A stretch of 64,000 bases of DNA from Prevotella amnii DSM 23384 = JCM 14753 (GTDB taxonomy: Bacteria > Bacteroidota > Bacteroidia > Bacteroidales > Bacteroidaceae). Positions 26,092 to 35,390 of this stretch are shown piece by piece. Under the pieces are notes generated by a model, which worked only from the letters and a program-made list of their open reading frames with translations, was not told the origin of the DNA and did not search any database. Location: contig NZ_KB905269.1 of assembly GCF_000378745.1 (NCBI RefSeq), positions 1 through 64,000 of the forward strand, written 5' to 3'. The translations under genes were made by a program, and so were the position numbers. Every line of letters starts with the position of its first letter. Positions within the stretch are counted from its first letter, which is position 1.

Positions 26092-27581
26092 AAGAAGAAG
26101 TAAAAAGGCAGCTTACCCTAAGAGGCATTTGTGTTGTTATACCTACTTATAATAATGAAAGAAGTGTTCTAAAGGTGGTGTTGGAAACATTGTCTTATTG
26201 TGATAATGTTATTGTTGTTAATGATGGAAGCACAGATAGCACAACGTCTCTTTTGAAGGAGATAGATAATATCACGTTGTTATCATATTCTAAAAACAGG
26301 GGTAAGGGCTATGCTCTAAAGGTAGGGTTTATGAAGGCTTTAGAAATGGGCTTTGCCTATGCTATCACTCTTGATGCTGATGGGCAACATTATCCTAAAG
26401 ATATAGAGCTTTTCTTAGAGGCTAACAAGAAGACACCCGGTGCTTTGATAATAGGAAATCGCAATTTAGAGGGGGTAGATCGCTCTAAGGGTAGCAGCTT
26501 TGCTAATAAGTTTTCTAATTTTTGGTTTTGTGTTCAGACAGGTAAGTTTTTAAGTGATACGCAGACGGGTTATCGCTTATACCCACTACGCAAGCTATAT
26601 GGGCTATCATTGCTCACCTCTCGTTATGAAGCAGAGTTAGAGCTTTTGGTTTTTGCAGCATGGCATGGCGTAGAGCTGGTGTCAATACCTGTTAATGTAT
26701 ATTATCCTCCTCGTCAAGAGCGTGTTAGCCATTTTAGAGCTGGGACTGACTTTGCGAGGATTTCAGTTTTAAACACTATACTTTGTTTTTTAGCCGTAGT
26801 GTATGGTTTGCCTTTACGCTTATGGCGTCTTTTAATGGTTTTTATAAGAACAGCATACTCCTTGTTGTTTTTTGTTTTTTTCTCTCTTATTATCTTTACT
26901 CCGTTCACATGGTTATATATTAAGTTAGGTAAGATGACCGAAAAGAAGAGTTTTCGTTTACATCAGCTTATCTATTATGCTTCACGCTTTGTTATTATGC
27001 GTCATGGTGTTCCTGGAGCAAAGTTTTATAGTAAGTTTTTAGCAAATGTAAGTTTCGATAAGCCACGTATCATAATATGTAATCATCAGTCGCATCTCGA
27101 CTTAATGTGTCAGCTTATATTTACACCAAAGATAATCTTTCTCACCAATGAGTGGGTATGGAACAATCCTTTCTATGGCTTTATGATACGTAAGGCAGAA
27201 TATTTACCCGTTAAGGAGGGTATTGACTCTTTAGTATGTAAGCTCAAACCGCTTGTAGCCAGGGGTTATAGCATAGCAATATATCCTGAAGGTACTCGTT
27301 CTATGGATTGTAAGATAGGCAGGTTTCACCAAGGAGCTTTTTACATAGCGCAAGAGTTAGGATTAGATATTTTACCTATGTATCTTTATGGTACAGGTAA
27401 GGTGCTTCCTAAAAAGACTTATCACTTACGCAAGGGCTTGTTATATATAGAGGTAGATAAGCCTTTCTCGCAGGCAGAATTGCAGCAGATGGGCAATTGT
27501 CAGCAGCAAGCCTCTGCCATGCGTAAGCATTATAAGGAAAGGTATGAGGAGATATCTAACAGGTGTGAGCAAATGATATAA
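26085..27581 (+). CDS. Glycosyltransferase 2 - PlsC-type acyltransferase fusion
   Basis: A 498-residue two-domain membrane protein. Residues 1 to about 230 form a GT-A glycosyltransferase like dolichyl-phosphate mannosyltransferases: VVIPTYNNERSVLKVV, VNDGSTDST, LDADGQHYPKD. A hydrophobic segment follows at about 245-290. Residues 300-498 form a lysophospholipid-type acyltransferase with NHQSHLD (about 332) and YPEGTRSMD (about 400). It would add a sugar and an acyl chain to the same lipid. Its acyltransferase part shares GAFYIAQEL with the exporter fusion at 31506. Confidence 0.85.
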   Translation: MLKEEVKRQLTLRGICVVIPTYNNERSVLKVVLETLSYCDNVIVVNDGSTDSTTSLLKEIDNITLLSYSKNRGKGYALKVGFMKALEMGFAYAITLDADGQHYPKDIELFLEANKKTPGALIIGNRNLEGVDRSKGSSFANKFSNFWFCVQTGKFLSDTQTGYRLYPLRKLYGLSLLTSRYEAELELLVFAAWHGVELVSIPVNVYYPPRQERVSHFRAGTDFARISVLNTILCFLAVVYGLPLRLWRLLMVFIRTAYSLLFFVFFSLIIFTPFTWLYIKLGKMTEKKSFRLHQLIYYASRFVIMRHGVPGAKFYSKFLANVSFDKPRIIICNHQSHLDLMCQLIFTPKIIFLTNEWVWNNPFYGFMIRKAEYLPVKEGIDSLVCKLKPLVARGYSIAIYPEGTRSMDCKIGRFHQGAFYIAQELGLDILPMYLYGTGKVLPKKTYHLRKGLLYIEVDKPFSQAELQQMGNCQQQASAMRKHYKERYEEISNRCEQMI

Positions 27582-27587
27582 ATAATT

Positions 27588-29096
27588 ATGTTAAGGGCAG
27601 ATAAGAAGAAGGTCGTTATTATAGGAAGTGGATTAGGAGGGTTGTCCACAGGAGTTATCTTAGCTAAAAACGGTTATGATGTTACTGTGTTAGAACAAGG
27701 CACGCAGGTAGGAGGGTGTTTGCAATGCTTTTATCGTGGTGGTGATAAGTTTGAAACAGGTATGCACTTCATAGGTAGTGCCTCTGAAGGGCAAACGTTA
27801 AGAAAGCTGCTTACTTTTCTGGAGATAGATAAGGATATTACCCTTTCACCATTAGATACTAAAGGTTATGATGTGGTGTCTTTAGGGGGTAAGCGGTATA
27901 GGTTTGCAAATGGTAAGGAGGCTTTTATTAAGCAAATGACTAAATATTTTCCACATCAGCACGACAACTTAGTGAGATATTATGATCTGGTAGAAAAGAT
28001 AGCCTCTGCATCGTCTTTACACTCTTTGAAATATGCCGAAACGGACGCTTCTGTTAATACGGAGTATCAGCTGCGCTCTATAAATGAGGTTATCGACAAT
28101 ATTATCACAGACCCTTTACTATCTAAAGTTCTTGTAGGCAACTTGCCTCTTTATGCTGCCGAAAAAGACAAAACGCCCTTTTCTACTCATGCTTTTATTA
28201 TGGACTTTTATAATCAGAGTGCTTACAGAGTGAAAGGAGGGAGCGATACCATTGCAGCAGCGTTAGTAAGAGTCATAGAGAGCTATGCCGGTAAGGTTAT
28301 AACCCGTAAGAAAGCCACTAAGATTATATGCGACGACACACATGCCACCTTCGTTGAGGTGAATGGTAAAGACCTTTTGCCTTGCGATTATGTTATCTCT
28401 GACGCTCACCCCATGCGCACTTTAGAGCTACTTAACACCAAGCTCATACGTCCTGCCTTTCGTAAGCGCATTAACGAGATACCACAAACGGTTGGGGGCT
28501 TTTCTGTTTACTTGAGTTTTAAGAAAAACACCGTGCCTTATATTAATTATAATTATTATGGTTATCAGACAGATACGCCTTGGGATTGTGAGAAATATAC
28601 CTCTGAAACATGGCCTAAAGGCTTTCTTTATATGCACTTTTGCCCAAATGATCTAACAGGCTTTGCCTCTACGGGAGTAATCTTGTCGTATATGCAGATG
28701 AAAGATGTAGAGCAGTGGGCAGACACTTCAGTGGGGCATAGGGGTAAAGACTATGAGGAGTTTAAGAAGGAAAAAGCCGAAAAACTTATATCTGTTTTAG
28801 AACAGCATTTCCCTAATATAAGTGATAATATCAGCAGATATTATACGTCCACTCCTCTTACCTATCGTTATTATACAGGCACAGAGGGAGGATCTATGTA
28901 TGGCAACGCTAAGGATATTAATATGGCAGCAGCTTGCAGGGTGCCACAAAGAACAAGGATACCGAATGTTTTTCTTACAGGGCAGAACATTAACTCTCAT
29001 GGTATGTTAGGGGTTTTGGTAGGAGCTATAGTAACGTGCAGCGAGCTTCTTACAGCAAAAACAATATATAAACAGATACAGGAGGCTAACAAATGA
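27588..29096 (+). CDS. FAD-dependent oxidoreductase, phytoene desaturase/RetSat-like (A)
   Basis: A 502-residue flavoprotein. The N-terminal dinucleotide-binding motif is VVIIGSGLGGLSTGVILAK with the acidic end VTVLEQG; the C-terminus has RIPNVFLTGQNINSHGMLGV, the FAD-binding end of CrtI/retinol-saturase-like enzymes. The stretch KFETGMHFIG is also typical. Such enzymes add or remove double bonds in long polyenes or isomerize them. A near copy follows with a 4-nt overlap. Confidence 0.85.
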   Translation: MLRADKKKVVIIGSGLGGLSTGVILAKNGYDVTVLEQGTQVGGCLQCFYRGGDKFETGMHFIGSASEGQTLRKLLTFLEIDKDITLSPLDTKGYDVVSLGGKRYRFANGKEAFIKQMTKYFPHQHDNLVRYYDLVEKIASASSLHSLKYAETDASVNTEYQLRSINEVIDNIITDPLLSKVLVGNLPLYAAEKDKTPFSTHAFIMDFYNQSAYRVKGGSDTIAAALVRVIESYAGKVITRKKATKIICDDTHATFVEVNGKDLLPCDYVISDAHPMRTLELLNTKLIRPAFRKRINEIPQTVGGFSVYLSFKKNTVPYINYNYYGYQTDTPWDCEKYTSETWPKGFLYMHFCPNDLTGFASTGVILSYMQMKDVEQWADTSVGHRGKDYEEFKKEKAEKLISVLEQHFPNISDNISRYYTSTPLTYRYYTGTEGGSMYGNAKDINMAAACRVPQRTRIPNVFLTGQNINSHGMLGVLVGAIVTCSELLTAKTIYKQIQEANK

Positions 29097-30601
29097 AAAC
29101 AGTAGTTATTATAGGTGGAGGATTAGGCGGACTTGTTTCAGGTGCTATACTTGCAAAGGAAGGCTTTAAGGTAGTAGTGCTTGAGAAAAATTCTACTATA
29201 GGTGGTGGGTTACAAACTTTCAGTAGGTTTGGCGAAAGGTTCGACACAGGTATGCACGTTATAGGAGGAATGCAGGAAGGTGGTAATATTTACCGTCTTT
29301 GTAAGTATTTAGGTATTATAGACAAGGTGCTTTTAAGGCGTGTTGATGCCGAATGTGCGGATAGTCTTTATTTTGCAGAAGACAAAAAGCGTTATAATAT
29401 CAAAGAGGGTAAAGAGGGTTTTATAAACTCTTTAGCATATTATTTTCCTAAAGAAAGGGAAAATATAGCAGCATACGTTAAAGCGATATATGATATTAGT
29501 GATAATGTAGACTTGTTTCATCTTCGTCCTTCTAAAGACAGCTTGTTTAAAAGATATCCCGACGACTTTCTCCTTTCGGCAGATGCCTTTGTGGCAAAGT
29601 ATATTAATAACCCTAAGCTGCGTAGCATAGTAGCTTATATGAATCCGCTTTATGGTGGTAGGGGCGATGAAACTCCTTCGTTTATACATGCTATTATCAG
29701 TACGCTATATATAAACGGTGCAAGCAGGTTTGTGGGGGGAAGCAGTAAGTTTGCCGATTTGTTAGTTTCCATTATAGAAAGCTCTGGCGGAGAGGTGATA
29801 GTAGGCGATAAAGTGGAATGGATAGAGGTAAACGATCATCATATAGATTTTGTAAAGACCTCTAAGGGTAGAGAGTATCATGGGCAGTATTATATATCAG
29901 ATGTTCATCCATGCACTCTTCTTGAGCTTATGCCCCAGAAAGCATTTCCTAAGGCTTACAGAGACAGGCTTAGGTCTATACCAAATTCTTATTCTGCTTT
30001 TTCGGTATATATTAAGTTTAAGCCTAATACCTTTCCTTATATTAACCATTCGGAATATTATATGACGCGATACGCTGACGTGTGGCACTTTGGTGAGCCT
30101 CATAGCTTTTGGCCATTAGGGTTTTTGTTTATGACTCCACCCGAAGAGCAGCAGTCTAAGTATGCTAATAAGGCATTAGTTACGGCACCTATGCTTTTTC
30201 AGGAGGTAGCTAAGTGGGAAAACACTGTTGTGGGTCATCGTGGTAAAGACTATGAGCAGTGGAAGGAGCAAAAGACACAGCAGATATTAAGAAAGGTAGA
30301 AGAGTTGCACCCTGGCTTTATGTCTTGCATAGAAAAGGTAAACGCCTCTTCGCCTCTTACCATTCGCGACTTTTATGGTGTTAAAGATGGGGCTTTGAGC
30401 GGTTATAGTAAGGACTATAAAAATATAACTCTCTCACAAGTGCCAGTGTTTACTAAGGTGGACAACCTTTTGCTTACAGGGCAAAATAATAATCTTCATG
30501 GCTTTTGTGGTGTCTCTCTAACGGCTATTAATACCGCAGAAGCTATCTTGGGAAAAGACTATATATTAAATAAGATTAATAATGAAGAGGCTAATGAATA
30601 G
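29093..30601 (+). CDS. FAD-dependent oxidoreductase, phytoene desaturase/RetSat-like (B)
   Basis: A 502-residue paralogue of the previous protein, of equal length. It has VVIIGGGLGGLVSGAILAKE, VVVLEKN, RFDTGMHVIGG and the C-terminal LLLTGQNNNLHGFCGV. The two genes arose by tandem duplication and have diverged clearly, which suggests different substrates or a heterodimer. It overlaps the first by 4 nt (ATGA) and the next gene by 20 nt. Confidence 0.85.
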   Translation: MKTVVIIGGGLGGLVSGAILAKEGFKVVVLEKNSTIGGGLQTFSRFGERFDTGMHVIGGMQEGGNIYRLCKYLGIIDKVLLRRVDAECADSLYFAEDKKRYNIKEGKEGFINSLAYYFPKERENIAAYVKAIYDISDNVDLFHLRPSKDSLFKRYPDDFLLSADAFVAKYINNPKLRSIVAYMNPLYGGRGDETPSFIHAIISTLYINGASRFVGGSSKFADLLVSIIESSGGEVIVGDKVEWIEVNDHHIDFVKTSKGREYHGQYYISDVHPCTLLELMPQKAFPKAYRDRLRSIPNSYSAFSVYIKFKPNTFPYINHSEYYMTRYADVWHFGEPHSFWPLGFLFMTPPEEQQSKYANKALVTAPMLFQEVAKWENTVVGHRGKDYEQWKEQKTQQILRKVEELHPGFMSCIEKVNASSPLTIRDFYGVKDGALSGYSKDYKNITLSQVPVFTKVDNLLLTGQNNNLHGFCGVSLTAINTAEAILGKDYILNKINNEEANE

Positions 30602-31472
30602 GCGATTATATGTGCTAAGCATAATGTTGTTGGTCTTATTGCCCTTTACAAAAGCTAAAAAAGAGGAGCTAAGGGTAAACGTATGGCAAGGCACCAACGT
30701 AAGAAAAGCAGTAGAGATGACGCCTTATCTTGCTGCTGGGCATGATAACATATCTGTTGTGGTGTGTCCGGGAGGTAGCTACTTCTGGCACGATCTCAAG
30801 GCAGAGGGTGAAGCAGTGGGTAAGTGGTTACAGCGAAACGGCATTTCAGCCTTTGTCCTAAGGTATCGTACAGCAGGCTTTTGGGCATATCTTACCCGTT
30901 TTCGTTATCTTTTTCGTGGCTATAGGTACCCTGATGCTTTCAACGATCTACACCAAGCTCTTACCTATATACGCGAAAAGTCTAACGCATATAATATTAA
31001 TCCACACCGTATAGGTGTTATGGGCTTTTCAGCTGGTGGACATCTGGTGATGTTAGCAGGCGAACTCCTTTCACCTAAAGAACGCCCTTTCTTTATAGCT
31101 TCTATATACCCAGTGGTTACTATGGAGAAAAAGTGTGTGCATAAACGTTCACGCAGGGCATTGTTAGGCGATGATATGAAGAATAATATTTCTTTAAGAC
31201 ACTCTCTGTCAACAGAAAATCATGTACCAAAAGATTGCCCGCCTGTGTTTTTAGTTAATTGTAAAGACGACCCTATAGTGGACTTTCATAACGCTGTGCT
31301 GCTCGATTCTGCTCTAAGCGTTAATAACATACCTCACAAGTACATACAATATCATACTGGGGGGCATGGCTTTGGAGCTGCCGAACATAAGGGAACTGTA
31401 GAAAGCAGAAGGTGGAAAGGTGAGTTTCTCTCATGGTTAAACGGGTTAATAAAGAAAAATATAACGAGGTAA
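30582..31472 (+). CDS. Secreted alpha/beta hydrolase (esterase-like)
   Basis: A 296-residue protein with an N-terminal signal or anchor (LYVLSIMLLVLLPFTKA). The fold is alpha/beta hydrolase of the BD-FAE/acetyl-esterase type: VVVCPGGSYFWHD forms the oxyanion region, the nucleophile is S in GFSAGGHL (about residue 149), and an aspartate (KDDPIVDFH) and histidine (TGGHGFGAAE) complete the triad. It may cut or transfer an ester in the polyene lipid. Start may be the ATG at 30582 or 30594. Confidence 0.78.
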   Translation: MKRLMNRRLYVLSIMLLVLLPFTKAKKEELRVNVWQGTNVRKAVEMTPYLAAGHDNISVVVCPGGSYFWHDLKAEGEAVGKWLQRNGISAFVLRYRTAGFWAYLTRFRYLFRGYRYPDAFNDLHQALTYIREKSNAYNINPHRIGVMGFSAGGHLVMLAGELLSPKERPFFIASIYPVVTMEKKCVHKRSRRALLGDDMKNNISLRHSLSTENHVPKDCPPVFLVNCKDDPIVDFHNAVLLDSALSVNNIPHKYIQYHTGGHGFGAAEHKGTVESRRWKGEFLSWLNGLIKKNITR

Positions 31473-31505
31473 CAGGTTTTTTAAAAGGGTAAAAGAAAAG
31501 GAACA

Positions 31506-34500
31506 ATGACTAACTTTGTATTAAAGATATACGCCTATATGAAGATGCACCGCATGATGTGCCTCTTCTCTTTCTTAGGCTTAACCTTGCTATTGGTGCT
31601 ATCTATGCTGCGTCTTAACTATAAGGAAGACATAGCCGACTTCCTCCCCATAGACAGCACTCACCATAACGCCTTAAAGGTATATCAGGACATATCTGGA
31701 GCTAACAGGATCTTTGCTGTCTTTCAGTATAAAGACACCACTCATACCGATCCCGATGCTATGGTAAGCACTATAGATGCCTTTACCAAAGAAATAGCAA
31801 AAGCCGATACGGCTAAGGTTATAAGAAACGTGATGTCGCAGGTAGATATGCAGAAGATGACGGATATAACATCTTTCGTTTACGATAACATACCTTATTT
31901 CCTCACGAAGGCAGATTATATAAGAATGGATAGCCTGCTATCACAGCAAGGGTATGCTAAGAGAGAGTTGCAGCGAGATAAGCAGATGCTTATGTTTCCC
32001 GTAGGAGGAATATTAGCAGATAACATACAGCGCGACCCTCTTAACCTTTTCTTACCTATACTGAAAAGGCTGCAACCATCTGAGGCAGACCTACAGTATG
32101 AGCTATACGATGGTCATATCTTTTCGCCCGATATGCAGAAAGCTTTTGTTATGATCTCTTCGCCGTATGGCGCAAGCGAGACCGAAAACAACGCCTCACT
32201 AATAGATATGCTTAACCTTTGCGCTACTAAGGTGGCAGGCAAAAACATCGATGTACACATCATAGGCGGCCCTGTTATAGCCGTTACTAATGCTAAGCAG
32301 ATAAAGACGGACAGTATCTTGTCTGTAGCAATATCTGTAATACTGATATTAGCTTTGCTGCTTTTCTCTTTCCGCAATGTGCGTAACCTCTTCTTAATAG
32401 CTCTTTCCATAGCGTGGGGGTGGCTCTTCGCTATGGGGCTTATGGCTCTTTTACACGATAGGGTGTCTGTTATCGTCATAGGCATATCGTCTGTTATCTT
32501 AGGTATTGCTGTCAACTATCCGCTACACTTCATAGCTCACCTCTCACATACGCCTAACCATCGTAAGGCTTTGCGCGAAATAGTAGTGCCGCTCTTGGTA
32601 GGTAATGTTACCACGGTGGGAGCTTTCTTGGCATTAGTACCATTGCAGTCGGTAGCTTTAAGAGACTTGGGCTTGTTTAGCTCTTTGCTCCTTGTAGGCA
32701 CTATCTTCTTTGTCTTGATATATCTTCCGCACATCTCAAAGGCTACTATGGGCAGAAAGCATACTTTTTTAGACAAACTTGGCAACATATCCTTAGAGAA
32801 TAAGCCTGCCTTTATTATCGTAGTGCTTATACTTACTGTGGTGTTTGGATATTTTAGCTTTAAGACAAAGTTTGATGCCAACATCGCACATATCAACTAT
32901 ATGACAAGAGCTCAAAAGGCAGACATGGCTTACTTTCAGCGCATGATGACCCATGGCAGCGGTCTTCAGAAGGTATATGCCATCTCTACCGATACTACCA
33001 TAGACGCTGCTTTAGATAAAAACCTTCGTTTGCAGCCATATCTCAGGCGTTTGAAAGATAAAGGCTATATACATGAATATTCCTCTTGTAGCCGCTTCTT
33101 ACCCTCTAAGAAAGAGCAGGCTCATAGGTTAAGCCTTTGGCGGGAGTTTCTCTCTCGACATAAGGCGGACATAAAGACATCTTTACACCGTAGTACCCTC
33201 TCGGAAGGCTTTGCTCCTAACAGCTTTGATAGCTTTTATGCCTTGTTAGAAAGGGAATACCCTGTGCGTGAAGTGGCTTACTTTGATAAGCTTATAAAGC
33301 AGATTTTTTCTTCTAACATCAGCATAGACCATGCCAAGAAGCAGTATAACGTTATAAGCCTTTTATCGGTAAAGGAGCATAATGTGAAGCCCGTAGAGGC
33401 TTATCTTAAGAAGAATGGTAGCAACAGCTTTGATGTTGTGGGTATGAACAGTGCCATAGCCAGTTACCTTTCTAACGATTTCAATTATATAGGCTTTGCA
33501 TGCGGCTTTATAGTGTTTTTGTTTTTATGGTTGTCTATGGGCAGCATAGAGCTTGCTTTGCTCTCGTTTGTGCCAATGGCTGTTAGCTGGGTATGGATAT
33601 TAGGCTTTATGGGGCTTATGGGAATGCAGTTTAACATTGTTAATATTATCCTTGCTACTTTTATCTTTGGTCAGGGCGACGACTATACCATCTTTATGAC
33701 CGAGGGTGCTGTCTACGAGTATGCTTACCGCCGCAAGATGTTATCCTCTTATAAACAGTCCATTATCATCTCGGCATTGATAATGTTTATAGGTATGGGT
33801 ACGCTTATAGTGGCTCGCCACCCTGCTCTACATTCTTTAGCAGAGGTTACTATAACGGGTATGTTTTCTGTGGTCTTGATGGCTTATATCTTTCCACCGC
33901 TCATCTTTAAGTTTTTAGTTAGTAACGCAAGCGGTTATAGAAGGCGTCCGGTGTCTATGAAGCCTTTGCTAAGAATGGGGCTTGCTGTAGTGGTATTCTT
34001 CTTTGAGATAATAACAGTATATGTAAGAGGCTTTTTTGTTTTTTGCTTTTTAAGGCATACAGAGGGTAGGGAGCAGAGCTTTAGAAGGTATGTGCATAGG
34101 CTTTACCGTTATAGCTTGGCACATATACCGAGTGTAAGATATAGGGTAGACAACCCTTTTAAAGAGAGCTTTGAGGCTCCTGTAATGGTTATTAGCAATC
34201 ATCAGTCTATGTTAGATGCTGCCGTGTTTATGGCTTTAAGCCCTAAGCTGGTGCTTATTTCTAATAACGCTCCAAGCAGCTCATGGGTGGTAAGGCGCAT
34301 ATATCGCTGGCTGGGATATGTTACTCTTAGTAGCGATATGCAGGCTAACATAGCCCTTTTAAAAGAGCGTGTGCGGCAGGGTTATAGCCTTGTGGTGTTT
34401 CCCGAGGGCAGGCGTAACCCGCTTTCGTCTATACTACGGTTTCATAAAGGAGCGTTCTACATAGCCCAAGAGCTAAGTTTAGACATTGTACCCGTACTGC

Positions 34501-35090
34501 TCCATGGGCTTAACGAGGTGCTGCCACGAGGTAGCTTTATGGTATATGCAGGCCACATAGATGTAAGTATAGGCAAGAGAATATCACAAAACGATGCCAC
34601 ATGGGGTACAGACTATGTTAGCCGTACTAAAGCCATACATGCATACTATGTTAAGCAGTATGCTAAGATAGTCTCTTTGAGGGAGACTGCCCGTTACTTT
34701 CATGGCTTGCTGCTCGACCGTTATCGTTATAAGGGCGTAGAGGTATATAAGTCGGTAAAAAAGAGCCTTAAACGCTTTGACGACTTTGATAAATGGGTAT
34801 CGCCCACGCCCACACGTCATAATGATGTCGTTGTGGTAAATAAAGGCTATGGAGAGTTTGCCCTGTTATATGCTTTAGTACATAAAGATGTGCAGGTATA
34901 TGTCCTCGAAGAGGATAATGAGCGGGCTGCTCTGATAAGTTATTGCGCTGAAGGCATAACGCATAACGTGAAAATAATATCTCACAGCTACCTTAAAGCC
35001 TTAGACGTTACGCGCTGTAAGGTCTTTGCCTTTGCCCCTGACGGCGAAAGGCTGTCTACGTTTAGCGATATTAATATCATTAGCCTGTAG
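31506..35090 (+). CDS. MMPL/RND-type lipid exporter fused to PlsC acyltransferase and Rossmann-like tail
   Basis: A 1194-residue protein in three parts. Residues 1 to about 830 form an MMPL-type transporter with about 11-12 membrane helices and two periplasmic domains; the first transmembrane block after the loop includes VISVILILALLLFSF and the second GDDYTIFMTEG. Residues about 860-1060 form a lysophospholipid acyltransferase with NHQSMLDAAV and FPEGRRNP. The last 85 residues look like a degenerate methyltransferase-type Rossmann unit (VVVVNKGYGEFALLYAL, VYVLEEDNERAAL). MMPL exporters are a core part of aryl polyene clusters; the fused acyltransferase and tail are unusual. Confidence 0.82.
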   Translation: MTNFVLKIYAYMKMHRMMCLFSFLGLTLLLVLSMLRLNYKEDIADFLPIDSTHHNALKVYQDISGANRIFAVFQYKDTTHTDPDAMVSTIDAFTKEIAKADTAKVIRNVMSQVDMQKMTDITSFVYDNIPYFLTKADYIRMDSLLSQQGYAKRELQRDKQMLMFPVGGILADNIQRDPLNLFLPILKRLQPSEADLQYELYDGHIFSPDMQKAFVMISSPYGASETENNASLIDMLNLCATKVAGKNIDVHIIGGPVIAVTNAKQIKTDSILSVAISVILILALLLFSFRNVRNLFLIALSIAWGWLFAMGLMALLHDRVSVIVIGISSVILGIAVNYPLHFIAHLSHTPNHRKALREIVVPLLVGNVTTVGAFLALVPLQSVALRDLGLFSSLLLVGTIFFVLIYLPHISKATMGRKHTFLDKLGNISLENKPAFIIVVLILTVVFGYFSFKTKFDANIAHINYMTRAQKADMAYFQRMMTHGSGLQKVYAISTDTTIDAALDKNLRLQPYLRRLKDKGYIHEYSSCSRFLPSKKEQAHRLSLWREFLSRHKADIKTSLHRSTLSEGFAPNSFDSFYALLEREYPVREVAYFDKLIKQIFSSNISIDHAKKQYNVISLLSVKEHNVKPVEAYLKKNGSNSFDVVGMNSAIASYLSNDFNYIGFACGFIVFLFLWLSMGSIELALLSFVPMAVSWVWILGFMGLMGMQFNIVNIILATFIFGQGDDYTIFMTEGAVYEYAYRRKMLSSYKQSIIISALIMFIGMGTLIVARHPALHSLAEVTITGMFSVVLMAYIFPPLIFKFLVSNASGYRRRPVSMKPLLRMGLAVVVFFFEIITVYVRGFFVFCFLRHTEGREQSFRRYVHRLYRYSLAHIPSVRYRVDNPFKESFEAPVMVISNHQSMLDAAVFMALSPKLVLISNNAPSSSWVVRRIYRWLGYVTLSSDMQANIALLKERVRQGYSLVVFPEGRRNPLSSILRFHKGAFYIAQELSLDIVPVLLHGLNEVLPRGSFMVYAGHIDVSIGKRISQNDATWGTDYVSRTKAIHAYYVKQYAKIVSLRETARYFHGLLLDRYRYKGVEVYKSVKKSLKRFDDFDKWVSPTPTRHNDVVVVNKGYGEFALLYALVHKDVQVYVLEEDNERAALISYCAEGITHNVKIISHSYLKALDVTRCKVFAFAPDGERLSTFSDINIISL

Positions 35091-35165
35091 CATATAACAC
35101 GCAAACTAAGAGAAGACACATTAATATATAATAGAAACAACAATATTTTTTTAATAAATATAAAA

Positions 35166-35390
35166 ATGAAAGAAGCTATAAGAACAAAACTTGAAGAGCT
35201 GTTGCCGCTCGTCGATTTCGATTCCGATTTCCTTTTCCAGGAGCTCGATTCGCTTGGTATAACAACCATACTGATGACCCTTTCTGATATGTATGGCGTA
35301 GAGTTCGACTACAGTGATGTTACTCCTAAAAACTTCCGAACCATAGATAGCCTTATTAGTATGGTTAAAGAAAAGATAAGATTAAAATGA
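35166..35390 (+). CDS. Acyl carrier protein 3 of the polyene cluster
   Basis: A 74-residue acidic acyl carrier protein. The phosphopantetheine serine is S29 in FQELDSLGITTILM, followed by LSDMYGVEF. It overlaps the acyl ligase downstream by 4 nt, so it probably accepts the activated aryl starter from that enzyme. Confidence 0.85.
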   Translation: MKEAIRTKLEELLPLVDFDSDFLFQELDSLGITTILMTLSDMYGVEFDYSDVTPKNFRTIDSLISMVKEKIRLK

